In this document: positions 1-7,353 of the stretch, one piece after another
Layout of the letters: each line of letters begins with the position of its first letter
How positions within the stretch are numbered: the stretch's first letter is position 1
NCBI GenBank assembly: GCA_019234035.1
Contig: JAFALX010000095.1
Location: forward strand, 1-12,357
Source: Candidatus Dormiibacterota bacterium
GTDB lineage: Bacteria > Chloroflexota > Dormibacteria > Aeolococcales > Aeolococcaceae
Direction of reading: 5' to 3'
Length of the DNA stretch: 12,357 bases
Translations under genes and position numbers: made by a program
Notes under the pieces: generated by a model
What the model saw: only the letters and a program-made list of their open reading frames with translations
Databases searched by the model: none
Told to the model about the DNA's origin: nothing

Positions 1-455
1 TGCACGGTGTCCGCGGTGAGGCTCACCTTCACGCCCTGCAGCGCAAGCGCGAGCCCGTGGTCAACCGCGGGCGTGGTCTGCACGAACGCGACCGTTGCGG
101 CCACGTCGGCGGAGGTGATCATTGCTCCGGTTGACCACCGCTGCCCGGGCCGCAAGGTGAATGCGTAATGGAGGCCGTCGCTGCTGATGTTGTACGACTG
201 CGCGAGGTCCGGACGCGGATACCCGGTGCCATCGAGATGGACGAGGCTGCGGTACAGCAGCTGGCCCACGTCGCGGACGGCGGGGTCCTGATCGCCGATC
301 AGCGGATTGAGCGACAGCGGGATCTCCTCGACGGCGAGCGCCTCGCGGAAATCGGGACCGCCGACGATTCCGAAGTGCACCGAGGCCGCGATCGCCACCG
401 AGAGCAGCGCGAACACAGCGAGCGTGGCCCCGGCGAGAACCTCGATCCGGCGCAA
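1..455 (-). CDS. Family 5 extracellular solute-binding protein (oligopeptide ABC transporter type), N-terminal part
   Basis: Only the first ~151 residues are in the window; the gene runs off the left edge. Family 5 solute-binding proteins (OppA/DppA/NikA type) capture peptides or other small ligands outside the membrane and deliver them to an ABC permease. An Arg-rich start is followed by a hydrophobic segment (about residues 5-32), then a SBP_bac_5-like body: SLNPLIGD near residues 48-55, LLYRSLVHLD near 66-75, PDLAQSYNISSDGLHYAFTLR split across 82-102, and SADV at 115-118, matching the family pattern of LNP, Y-x-x-L, LA-x-S, dG-x-x-Y-x-F-x-LR and A-DV. There is no lipobox cysteine, so it looks membrane-anchored. 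The start is uncertain: no in-frame ATG or GTG is near, and TTG at 455 is the only ordinary candidate; it lies 32 nt after secG and lacks a clear Shine-Dalgarno. Probably cotranscribed with secG. The ligand cannot be told. Confidence 0.82.
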   Translation of the reverse strand, partial: MRRIEVLAGATLAVFALLSVAIAASVHFGIVGGPDFREALAVEEIPLSLNPLIGDQDPAVRDVGQLLYRSLVHLDGTGYPRPDLAQSYNISSDGLHYAFTLRPGQRWSTGAMITSADVAATVAFVQTTPAVDHGLALALQGVKVSLTADTV

Positions 456-487
456 GCGGCGCCGGCTGATGCGGAAGCGGCGCCGCC

Positions 488-721
488 CTACTTGGTGATG
501 TAGGTCGAGACGACCGAGACGACGACGAACAGGCCGATCATCACCGCCGAGAACCGGAGGAGCCCCGCCTCCAGGCCGCGCCTCCGGCGGTAGCCGCCCC
601 CAGAGTCCGATCCGCCCCCGATCGTCCCGCCCAGGCCCGTCGCCTTCGGCGTCTGCAGCAGGATGCCAAGGATCGCCAGGATCCCGATCGCGTCCTGGGC
701 CACGACCAGTGCCGTCTTCAC
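488..721 (-). CDS. secG: Preprotein translocase subunit SecG
   Basis: 77 residues, the usual size for SecG, the small membrane subunit that assists SecYE during SecA-driven protein export. Two hydrophobic segments are visible (about residues 4-22 and 53-73), separated by the diagnostic loop LLQTPKATGLGGTIGGGS at residues 21-38, which matches the SecG signature (LLQ, then KG-x-GLGG-x-GGGS). After the signature comes a Gly-rich stretch and a four-Arg cluster (residues 45-48). The start is GTG at 721, supported by AGGAGG at 736-731 with a 9-nt spacer, the best ribosome binding site in the window. It has its own upstream promoter candidate and leads into the solute-binding protein gene 32 nt downstream. 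The divergent neighbour is the PLD-like gene at 835. Confidence 0.93.
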   Translation of the reverse strand: MKTALVVAQDAIGILAILGILLQTPKATGLGGTIGGGSDSGGGYRRRRGLEAGLLRFSAVMIGLFVVVSVVSTYITK

Positions 722-730
722 GCAACTGCA

Positions 731-736
731 CCTCCT
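731..736 (-). promoter_or_regulatory. Shine-Dalgarno of secG
   Basis: A perfect AGGAGG on the minus strand, 9 nt before the GTG at 721. It decides the non-ATG start of secG. Most other genes here start with weak or no recognisable Shine-Dalgarno, so its strength stands out. Confidence 0.8.
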
Positions 737-754
737 CGATCGCGCATCGCGCCC

Positions 755-760
755 AGTATA
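755..760 (-). promoter_or_regulatory. Candidate -10 box of the secG promoter
   Basis: TATACT on the minus strand (5 of 6 matches to TATAAT) lies about 34 nt before the secG start codon, which would give a leader of roughly 25 nt containing the Shine-Dalgarno. No good -35 box is seen at 16-18 nt upstream. It lies in the 113-nt gap between the divergent secG and PLD genes, so secG would not depend on the distant glycolytic operon. Confidence 0.45.
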
Positions 761-814
761 GGTGCAGGTCCGTTCAGCCCCATCGCGAGCGGCGCAACGC
801 TATGCACACTTGTT

Positions 815-825
815 TGTGATAGTGT
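815..825 (+). promoter_or_regulatory. Candidate extended -10 promoter of the PLD-like gene
   Basis: TGATAGTGT at 817-825 fits an extended -10 (TGN followed by TANNNT). Transcription would start about 7 nt after 825, only 2-4 nt before the ATG at 835, predicting a leaderless or almost leaderless mRNA. This agrees with the absence of any Shine-Dalgarno before that ATG. No convincing -35 box is seen. An alternative reading, TGT-GATAGT at 815-823, gives a start a few bases earlier. Confidence 0.4.
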
Positions 826-834
826 CGCCGCGAA

Positions 835-1881
835 ATGCCTCGGCTGTGGCGCTACCTCACCACCAGGCTCGTGATCGCCGGCGGACTGCTCGGCACCGGG
901 TGCGCGCCGGTCGCGGTCCTCGAGTCGCTGCCGCCTGCGGCGCCCCTGCTCGGACCGGCGGCTCCGCAGCAGGTGGGCCCGGACGCGGTCACCCTGCTGC
1001 GGAGCGGGACTGCGACCTTCGTGCAGCTGCAGCAGCTCATCGACGACGCGCGGATGAGCGTGCACGTGGAGGTGTACGAGTTCAACCATCCGCTGCTCGT
1101 CGACGCGGTGCTGCAGGCACACGCGCGCGGCGTCGACGTCACCGTGATCGATGACCCGTCCGAGGTGAGCAGCGCCGCCACGGCGCAGCGTCTGCGCGGC
1201 GCCGGGGTCACGGTCATCGACTACCCCGTGCGCAAGCTGATGATCGACCACGTCAAGCTGCTGGTGGTCGACGGCAGCGTTGCAGTCGTTGGTGGCATCA
1301 ACTGGGGAAGCGCGTCACCCGCCAACCACGACTATGACGCCATGATCCGCGGGCCCTCGGTGCACAACCTCGATCGCGTCTTCGATCGCGATCTCGTCAC
1401 GTGCGGTGTGCCGGCCGCAATCCCCGCTCCGCTGCTCGACGCCGGCATCACCGTCGCCAGCACGCTGCCCGGCGCCGAAATCCGGCCGCTGGCGCTGCAG
1501 CTGATCGACGGTGCCATGCACTCGCTGCGGCTCGAGCTCTTCGTCCTCACCGACACGGCCATCGTCCACGCGCTCGAGGCCGCGCGTCAGCGCGGAGTCG
1601 ACGTGCGACTCCTGCTGGACCCGTCGCAACACTCCAGCGATCCCTCGTATCAATCACTGGTGTCGTCGGGCGTCCCCGTGCGCTGGTACCGGACGCGTGG
1701 CGAGCTGCTGCACGCCAAAGCGATCGTCGCCGACGCGAACGGTGTGCTCTTCGGCAGCGCCAACTGGTCGGGCGGCGGCTTCGACCGCAACCACGAGCTC
1801 GACATCGAGATGGCCGGAGAGCCTGTGATCGCGAGTCAGATGCAGGCACAGATGGCGCTCGACTGGGCCGCGAGCGCCTGA
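835..1881 (+). CDS. Phospholipase D-superfamily protein with two HKD motifs, probably exported or membrane-attached
   Basis: 348 residues with two PLD catalytic motifs of the form HxKxxxxD: HVKLLVVD (H139, K141, D146) followed by VGGINWGS, and HAKAIVAD (H293, K295, D300) followed by FGSANWS. The paired HKD sites form one active centre working through a phosphohistidine intermediate. The family includes cardiolipin synthases, phospholipases and some nucleases, so the substrate is open; the architecture and NHDYD / NHELDIE signatures resemble the PLDc_2, cardiolipin synthase-like group. The N-terminus has a hydrophobic stretch (about residues 11-24) ending in LLGTGC; Cys23 could be a lipoprotein site, but Gly rather than Leu/Val/Ile at -3 makes the lipobox poor. 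It lacks the two transmembrane helices of classical cardiolipin synthases. ATG at 835 has no Shine-Dalgarno, fitting a leaderless start. It lies divergent to secG and 101 nt upstream of padR. Confidence 0.85.
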   Translation: MPRLWRYLTTRLVIAGGLLGTGCAPVAVLESLPPAAPLLGPAAPQQVGPDAVTLLRSGTATFVQLQQLIDDARMSVHVEVYEFNHPLLVDAVLQAHARGVDVTVIDDPSEVSSAATAQRLRGAGVTVIDYPVRKLMIDHVKLLVVDGSVAVVGGINWGSASPANHDYDAMIRGPSVHNLDRVFDRDLVTCGVPAAIPAPLLDAGITVASTLPGAEIRPLALQLIDGAMHSLRLELFVLTDTAIVHALEAARQRGVDVRLLLDPSQHSSDPSYQSLVSSGVPVRWYRTRGELLHAKAIVADANGVLFGSANWSGGGFDRNHELDIEMAGEPVIASQMQAQMALDWAASA

Positions 1882-1889
1882 CCACCGGC

Positions 1890-1918
1890 TTGACATCCGA
1901 CGGGTTGCGATATATCGT
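1890..1918 (+). promoter_or_regulatory. Promoter of the padR gene
   Basis: A perfect -35 box TTGACA (1890-1895) is followed, after a 17-nt spacer, by TATCGT (1913-1918), a 4-of-6 match to TATAAT that keeps the TANNNT core. Transcription would start near 1925, giving a ~58-nt leader with AGGAGA at 1968-1973 before the ATG at 1983. The -35 begins 8 nt after the stop codon of the PLD gene, so padR has its own promoter. It is the most canonical promoter in the window. Confidence 0.6.
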
Positions 1919-1927
1919 GATGGCACG
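1908..1927 (+). promoter_or_regulatory. Palindromic candidate operator over the padR -10 region
   Basis: CGATATATCG at 1908-1917 is a perfect 10-bp palindrome lying across the -10 box. It is followed by, and shares two bases with, an inverted repeat CGTG-ATGG-CACG at 1916-1927 that covers the expected transcription start. PadR proteins are dimeric winged-helix repressors that commonly repress their own gene from AT-rich dyads, so autoregulation is the natural inference. AT-rich sequence is rare in this GC-rich DNA, which makes the dyad stand out. Confidence 0.5.
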
Positions 1928-1982
1928 GTAAACACCCGCCGCTACGAGCAGTGAGCGGCACACGCGCAGGAGAAATGCAGAG

Positions 1983-2654
1983 ATGCACCACCGAGATACC
2001 CCCTATGGCTGGGGCGAGGTCCGCCATCAGGCGGAGAAGCTCCACCGCATGGCCCGCGCCGCCAGGCGCCACGGCCGCAACTGGCCACCCTTCCCCGCCG
2101 GCCCCGGCGACTTTCGCGGGTTCCGCGGCTGGGGCGGCGGTGACGTTCCGGGCGGGCCGCCCTGGACCTGGGGCGGACGGCGCGCCGGGCGTGGCGACAT
2201 CCGCGCGGCGATCCTCGTGCTCCTCGCCGAGAAGCCCTCGCATGGGTACCAGATCATTCAGGAGCTCGAGGCCCGCAGCAACGGCGCGTGGCGCGTGAGC
2301 CCCGGGTCGGTCTACCCCACGCTGCAGCAGCTCGAAGACGAGGGGCTCGTGAAGCTCGTCGCCGGTGAGACCGAGCGGCGCGTGTACGAGCTCACCGACA
2401 CCGGCAGGGCCGAGGCCGAGACGCTCAAGGGCGAACGGGCCCCATGGGACGACGTCGCCGGCGCAGTGCCGAACGACTTTGCCGAGCTCAAGGACCTCGT
2501 CATCGGACTCGGCTCGGCCACCTGGCAGGTGGTCCGCGCCGGGCAGCCGGCGCAGCTCGCCGCGGCAAAGGACATCCTGCGCGACGCGCGCAAGCGGATG
2601 TACATGCTCCTTGCGGGTGAGGCGCCCGCGGCCTCGGAGAAGAGCGAGGCCTGA
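1983..2654 (+). CDS. PadR-family winged-helix transcriptional regulator
   Basis: 223 residues. The PadR DNA-binding domain lies at about residues 70-145: GDIRAAILVLL, SHGYQIIQELE, the hallmark SPGSVYPTLQQLEDEGLV (residues 106-123), and the wing ending in RRVYELTDTGRAE. The N-terminal ~70 residues form a His/Arg-containing then Gly/Trp/Pro-rich, probably disordered extension, a layout seen in many high-GC PadR proteins. The C-terminal part (about 165-212) is predicted helical and should form the dimerisation arm. Family members bind small aromatic or drug-like ligands or respond to stress; the ligand here is unknown. ATG at 1983 is supported by AGGAGA at 1968-1973, 9-nt spacing; a nearer ATG at 1975 is out of frame. 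A strong promoter with an overlapping palindrome suggests autorepression. Whether it also controls the PLD gene upstream is open; no typical PadR-linked membrane protein gene adjoins it. Confidence 0.93.
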   Translation: MHHRDTPYGWGEVRHQAEKLHRMARAARRHGRNWPPFPAGPGDFRGFRGWGGGDVPGGPPWTWGGRRAGRGDIRAAILVLLAEKPSHGYQIIQELEARSNGAWRVSPGSVYPTLQQLEDEGLVKLVAGETERRVYELTDTGRAEAETLKGERAPWDDVAGAVPNDFAELKDLVIGLGSATWQVVRAGQPAQLAAAKDILRDARKRMYMLLAGEAPAASEKSEA

Positions 2655-2655
2655 C

Positions 2656-2671
2656 GCCGGATCAGACCGGC
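2656..2671. terminator. Small hairpin at the convergent padR/gpmI junction
   Basis: GCCGG-ATCAGA-CCGGC forms a perfect 5-bp GC stem with a 6-nt loop inside the 27-nt gap between the two convergent stop codons. It could end transcription from both sides, but there is no T-run on either strand, so it is not a classical intrinsic terminator. Confidence 0.35.
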
Positions 2672-2681
2672 CGCGTCCGCA

Positions 2682-4250
2682 TCACCCGCCGCCGCGGCCC
2701 TGGATGAGGGAGCGGCCGGTCATCTCCTCCGGAGCCGGCAGGCCCATGGCGTCCAGCACGGTGGGCGCCACGTCGCGGAGACCGCCGCCGTCGCGCAACC
2801 GGGTCGCCGCGGTGCCGCAGAGAATCACCGGAACCGGATTGGTGGTGTGCGCGGTGAGGGGCGCGCCACTGCGCCTGTCGACCTTATGCTCCGCGTTGCC
2901 GTGGTCCGCCGTGATGAGCACCGCCCCCCGGCGGTTGAGCGCGGAGGCGACGATGCGCCCCACGGCGTGGTCGACGACCTCGACGGCGCGGATCGTCGCG
3001 CCGAGGTCGCCCGTGTGACCGACCATGTCGGCGTTCGCGTAGTTGACGACGATCAGGGCGTCGTCGCCGCGCTCCACGTGGCTCACCACGGCATCGGTGA
3101 TGGGCTCGGCGCTCATCTCCGGCACCGTGTCGTACGTGGGGACGCGCGGTGAGGGCACGAGCAGCCGCTCCTCGCCGTCGAGCGCGCGCTCACGGCCGCC
3201 GTTGATGAAGTACGTCACGTGCGCGTACTTCTCGGTCTCGGCCACGTGGAACTGGTGCAGGCCGCGCGCGGCGATGACCTCGGCGAGCGTGCCGCGGACG
3301 TCCTCCGTGGGGAAGGCGATGCGCGCGGGGAGGCTCCGCTCGTACTCCGTCATGCTGACGAACGCGACCTTCTCGAGCACGCGCGAGCGCTCGAATGCCT
3401 CGAAGTCGCGGTCGACGATGGCGTGCGAGAGCTGCCGGGCGCGGTCGGGGCGGAAGTTGAAAAAGACAATGCTGTCGCCATCTTCGATGTGCACACGCTC
3501 CGCGCCGGGCTCGGCGATGCTCGCCGGTGGCACGAACTCGTCGCCGACCCCCGCCGCGTACTGCGCCTCCATGTATGCCACCGGATCGGCGGCCTCCGGT
3601 CCCTCGGCGGCGACGATGACGTTGTACGCGCGCTGGGTGCGGTCCCAGCGCCGGTCGCGGTCCATGGCGTAGTAGCGGCCCGACACCGAGACGACGCGGC
3701 CGGCGCCCACGTTGTTCAGCTCCTCGATAAAGGCCGACATGTAGCCGGCGCCGCTCATCGGCGGCTCGTCGCGGCCGTCCGTGAACGCGTGCACGTACAC
3801 GCGCTCGAGGCCGCGGCGGCGCGCGAGCTCCGCCAGCGCGACCGCGTGATCCATATGGCTGTGCACGCCGCCCGGCGAGATCAGGCCGAGCAGCTGCAGC
3901 GCGCCGCCGTTGTCGCGCGCCCGGTCGATGGCGGCGTCGAGCACCGGGTTCTGGAAGAACGAGCCGTCGGCGATCGCGCGGTTGATGCGCGACAGCGGCT
4001 GATAGATGACGCGCCCGGCTCCGATCGTGAGGTGGCCCACCTCGGAGTTGCCCTGCTGTCCACGCGGAAGGCCGACGGCCTCGCCGCTGGCGGCGACGAG
4101 CGTCGTCGGCCAGCGCTGCATGAGCGCCTCCATGTGCGGCGTATCCGCACCGAGGATCGCGTTGCCGACGGGGTCCGCGCTGAACCCCCAGCCGTCGAGC
4201 ACGACGAGCACGAACGGCTGCACGCCCTCCTCAGGCGCGCCGCCCGGCAT
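2682..4250 (-). CDS. gpmI: 2,3-bisphosphoglycerate-independent phosphoglycerate mutase
   Basis: 522 residues, close to the ~510 typical of GpmI, the metal-dependent enzyme interconverting 3- and 2-phosphoglycerate in glycolysis. Alkaline phosphatase-superfamily features are clear: VVLDGWG (residues 16-22, metal ligand Asp19), GNSEVGH (68-74) with catalytic Ser69, GGVHSH (127-132), FTDGRD (156-161), SGRYYAMDRD (190-199), FNFRPDRARQ (265-274), NADMVGHTG (406-414), and TADHGNAE (447-454) with the second metal site. The chosen ATG at 4250 lies 8 nt after the tpiA stop; no clear Shine-Dalgarno precedes it, so translation probably depends on coupling to tpiA. The frame stays open far upstream, but that is tpiA coding sequence in another frame. 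It is the last gene of gap-pgk-tpiA-gpmI; enolase is not next to it. Confidence 0.96.
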   Translation of the reverse strand: MPGGAPEEGVQPFVLVVLDGWGFSADPVGNAILGADTPHMEALMQRWPTTLVAASGEAVGLPRGQQGNSEVGHLTIGAGRVIYQPLSRINRAIADGSFFQNPVLDAAIDRARDNGGALQLLGLISPGGVHSHMDHAVALAELARRRGLERVYVHAFTDGRDEPPMSGAGYMSAFIEELNNVGAGRVVSVSGRYYAMDRDRRWDRTQRAYNVIVAAEGPEAADPVAYMEAQYAAGVGDEFVPPASIAEPGAERVHIEDGDSIVFFNFRPDRARQLSHAIVDRDFEAFERSRVLEKVAFVSMTEYERSLPARIAFPTEDVRGTLAEVIAARGLHQFHVAETEKYAHVTYFINGGRERALDGEERLLVPSPRVPTYDTVPEMSAEPITDAVVSHVERGDDALIVVNYANADMVGHTGDLGATIRAVEVVDHAVGRIVASALNRRGAVLITADHGNAEHKVDRRSGAPLTAHTTNPVPVILCGTAATRLRDGGGLRDVAPTVLDAMGLPAPEEMTGRSLIQGRGGG

Positions 4251-4258
4251 GTGGGACG

Positions 4259-5026
4259 TCAGCCGACGCGCGCCCCGGGGGCGGCGGCGGTGACGATGGC
4301 GGTGAACTGTTCCGCGCGAAGGCTGGCGCCGCCGACCAGCGCACCGTCGATCGCGGTCTCGGCAAACAGCGACGCCGCGTTGTCCGGGGTCACGCTGCCA
4401 CCGTAGAGCACGCGCGGCGCCGCGCCGGTGCGTTCGGTGAGCCACGCCTTGATGTGCGCGCAGACCTCGTGCGCCTGCTCGGGCGTGGCGGTGCGTCCCG
4501 TGCCGATCGCCCAGCACGGCTCGTACGCGATGACGTACTGACCGGGGGTCGGAGGTTGCGGCAGGAACTCGAGCGCGCTGTGCAGCTGCCGGTCGATGAC
4601 CGTCACCCACTCGCCTGCGAACCGCTCCTCCTCCAGCTCACCCACGGCGAGGATCCCGTGCAGGCCGGCGGCGAGCGCGGCCGCCAGCTTGCGGCCCACC
4701 TCCCGATCAGTCTCGCCGAGGATGTGGCGCCGCTCCGAGTGACCGACGAGCGCATGCTCGCACCAGCCCGCGAGCATCAGCGGCGATACCTCGCCGGTGA
4801 ACGCGCCCTTGGTCTCCCAGAACACGTCCTGCGCTCCCAGCTGCACGTGGCTGTGTCCGATCTCGTCGTACACCGGGCGCAGATGGGTGAACGGCGGCAG
4901 CACCGCGACCTCGACTCCCTTGAGGCCCTCGGTGCCGAGGCGCACGGCCTCGGCGAGCTTCACCCCCTCCTCCACCGTCGTGTTCATCTTCCAGTTGCCG
5001 GCGACCAGCGGTGTGGTGACCGTCAC
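4259..5026 (-). CDS. tpiA: Triosephosphate isomerase
   Basis: 255 residues, the normal TIM length. It interconverts dihydroxyacetone phosphate and glyceraldehyde 3-phosphate in the cytoplasm. The N-terminal signature AGNWKMN (residues 9-15) carries the substrate-binding Asn11 and Lys13; the electrophilic His is in VGHSERR (94-100, His96); the catalytic base is Glu169 in AYEPCWAIGTGR, which also starts the mobile loop 6; YGGSV (208-212) and DGALVGGASL (227-236) bind the phosphate. The common PxWAIGTG is CWAIGTG here, a conservative change. GTG at 5026 overlaps the pgk stop (TGA at 5025-5023) in a GTGA junction, which fixes the start and implies translational coupling. The ATG at Met14 is within the signature and too late. 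Confidence 0.96.
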   Translation of the reverse strand: MTVTTPLVAGNWKMNTTVEEGVKLAEAVRLGTEGLKGVEVAVLPPFTHLRPVYDEIGHSHVQLGAQDVFWETKGAFTGEVSPLMLAGWCEHALVGHSERRHILGETDREVGRKLAAALAAGLHGILAVGELEEERFAGEWVTVIDRQLHSALEFLPQPPTPGQYVIAYEPCWAIGTGRTATPEQAHEVCAHIKAWLTERTGAAPRVLYGGSVTPDNAASLFAETAIDGALVGGASLRAEQFTAIVTAAAPGARVG

Positions 5027-6240
5027 GTGCGCGCGGCCTCGGTGCCGTCGCGCACGGCGTCGCGGTCGCTGAGCGCGGCCACGCCGGGCAGCACCTTGCC
5101 CTCGAGGAACTCGATGGTGGCGCCGCCGCCCGTGCTGATGTGGTCGATCTTGTCTGCAACACCCGCGTCCTCGACGGCTGCGGCGAGGTCGCCGCCGCCG
5201 ATCACGGTGAACGCCGGCGATTCCGCCACGGCGCGTGCCACCGCGCGCGTCCCCTGCGCGAACTCGTCGATCTCGTAGATGCCGAGCGGGCCGTTCCAGA
5301 CGACCGTCCCGGCTCGCGCGGCATCGGCGGCGATCTGCTCGCACGTCTGCGGGCCGACGTCGACCACCATCTGATCGTCCGGGATCGCGTCCGCCGCCAC
5401 GACGCTCGTGGGCGATCCGGCCTCGGGAGAGGGCGCGACCACCACGTCGACGGGGAGCCGGAGCACGCCGTTCTTCGCGGGCGCGGAGTCCAGGAGCGCG
5501 CGCGCCGTCTCGATGTGCTCCTCCTCGACCAGCGACCTGCCGGTCGTCAGTCCCTGCGCACGATAGAAGGTGCAGGCCATGGCGCCGCCGACCCAGAGCG
5601 CGTCGACGCGTTCCAGCAGGTTGGACAGCACCGCGACCTTCGTCGAGACCTTTGCGCCACCGATGACCGAAACGAGCGGCGCCGCCGGCTTGGTCAGGAC
5701 CGAGCTCAGCACGTCGAGCTCGCGAGCCATGAGCCGCCCCGACGCCGCGGGCAGGAGGTGCGCCACGCCCTCGGTGCTCGCGTGCGCGCGGTGCGCAGCT
5801 CCGAACGCGTCGTTGACATAGAGGTCCGCGAGCGACGCGAGCGCCTGCGCGAACGCGGGGTCGTTGGCCTCCTCGCCCGGCTCGAAGCGCACGTTCTCCA
5901 GCATGCCGACATCCCCGTCGCGCAGCCCCGTCACCATCGCCCGTGCGCTCTCACCGACCACGTCGCCGGCGACCGGGACCGTGGTCTCGAGCAGCCGGCC
6001 GAGGTGCGCCGCCAGCGACGCCGTCGAGAGCTCCGGATTCGGCTTGCCCTTGGGGCGCCCGAAGTGGGTGACGACGATCACGCGCGCTCCGCGATCGCGC
6101 AGCGCCTCGATCGTGGGCAGCGACGCGCGGATGCGGCGGTCGTCGACGATGCGACCGTCACGCATCGGGACGTTGAAGTCGACGCGCAGGAGAACGCGCC
6201 GGCCGCTGACGTCGAGGTCGTCGAGCGTTGCCTTGGTCAT
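5023..6240 (-). CDS. pgk: Phosphoglycerate kinase
   Basis: 405 residues, slightly longer than the usual ~395. It transfers phosphate from 1,3-bisphosphoglycerate to ADP, a substrate-level ATP-forming step of glycolysis. Family motifs in order: RVDFNVP (19-25), THFGRPKG (58-65), LENVRF (114-119), NDAFGAAHRAHAS (143-155), GGAKVSTK (194-201), VGGAMACTF (217-225, usually GGGMANTF), WNGPLGIYE (315-323), GGGD (348-351) and DHISTGGGA (366-374). Both the N-terminal phosphoglycerate-binding and C-terminal nucleotide-binding halves are complete. ATG at 6240 lies 15 nt after the gap stop and has no obvious Shine-Dalgarno. The end overlaps the start of tpiA by 4 nt. The tail after about residue 390 is charged and lineage-specific. 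Confidence 0.97.
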   Translation of the reverse strand: MTKATLDDLDVSGRRVLLRVDFNVPMRDGRIVDDRRIRASLPTIEALRDRGARVIVVTHFGRPKGKPNPELSTASLAAHLGRLLETTVPVAGDVVGESARAMVTGLRDGDVGMLENVRFEPGEEANDPAFAQALASLADLYVNDAFGAAHRAHASTEGVAHLLPAASGRLMARELDVLSSVLTKPAAPLVSVIGGAKVSTKVAVLSNLLERVDALWVGGAMACTFYRAQGLTTGRSLVEEEHIETARALLDSAPAKNGVLRLPVDVVVAPSPEAGSPTSVVAADAIPDDQMVVDVGPQTCEQIAADAARAGTVVWNGPLGIYEIDEFAQGTRAVARAVAESPAFTVIGGGDLAAAVEDAGVADKIDHISTGGGATIEFLEGKVLPGVAALSDRDAVRDGTEAART

Positions 6241-6255
6241 GGAGGCCGCGCTGCC

Positions 6256-7263
<1,008 letters not shown>

Positions 7264-7293
7264 TCAGCTTCTCCCTGGACTTGCAAGGGCGCC

Positions 7294-7302
7294 ACACTAC
7301 CA
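7294..7302 (-). promoter_or_regulatory. Candidate extended -10 promoter of the gap operon
   Basis: TGGTAGTGT on the minus strand fits TGN plus TANNNT and would start transcription near 7287, giving a ~24-nt leader carrying the GGGAG Shine-Dalgarno. The hexamer TAGTGT is identical to that proposed for the PLD gene. No -35 match is seen 17 nt upstream. The rest of the 90-nt rapZ-gap gap (7303-7353) holds only short GC-rich inverted repeats and no clear terminator, so readthrough from rapZ is also possible. Confidence 0.35.
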
Positions 7303-7353
7303 CTGGGCCCGTTTTGGGGCGCGGCTGCCCGGCGGCCCAAATTCCTGGCCGGC

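Noticed and set aside
168..503. A plus-strand open frame of 111 codons at the left end
   Set aside because: The minus strand of the same DNA reads as a family 5 solute-binding protein with several conserved motifs; the plus-strand product has none.
3219..4406. A 395-codon plus-strand open frame opposite gpmI and tpiA
   Set aside because: Antisense shadow; the minus-strand reading shows complete catalytic motifs of GpmI and TpiA.
4251..4610. An upstream extension of the gpmI frame to 4610
   Set aside because: It lies inside tpiA in a different frame and its translation is Arg-rich noise; conserved GpmI sequence begins after the ATG at 4250.
7303..7353. Possible intrinsic terminator after rapZ (GCCC-GTTTTG-GGGC and similar repeats)
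   Set aside because: Stems are only 4 bp, there is no T-run after them on the minus strand, and short GC dyads are common by chance here.
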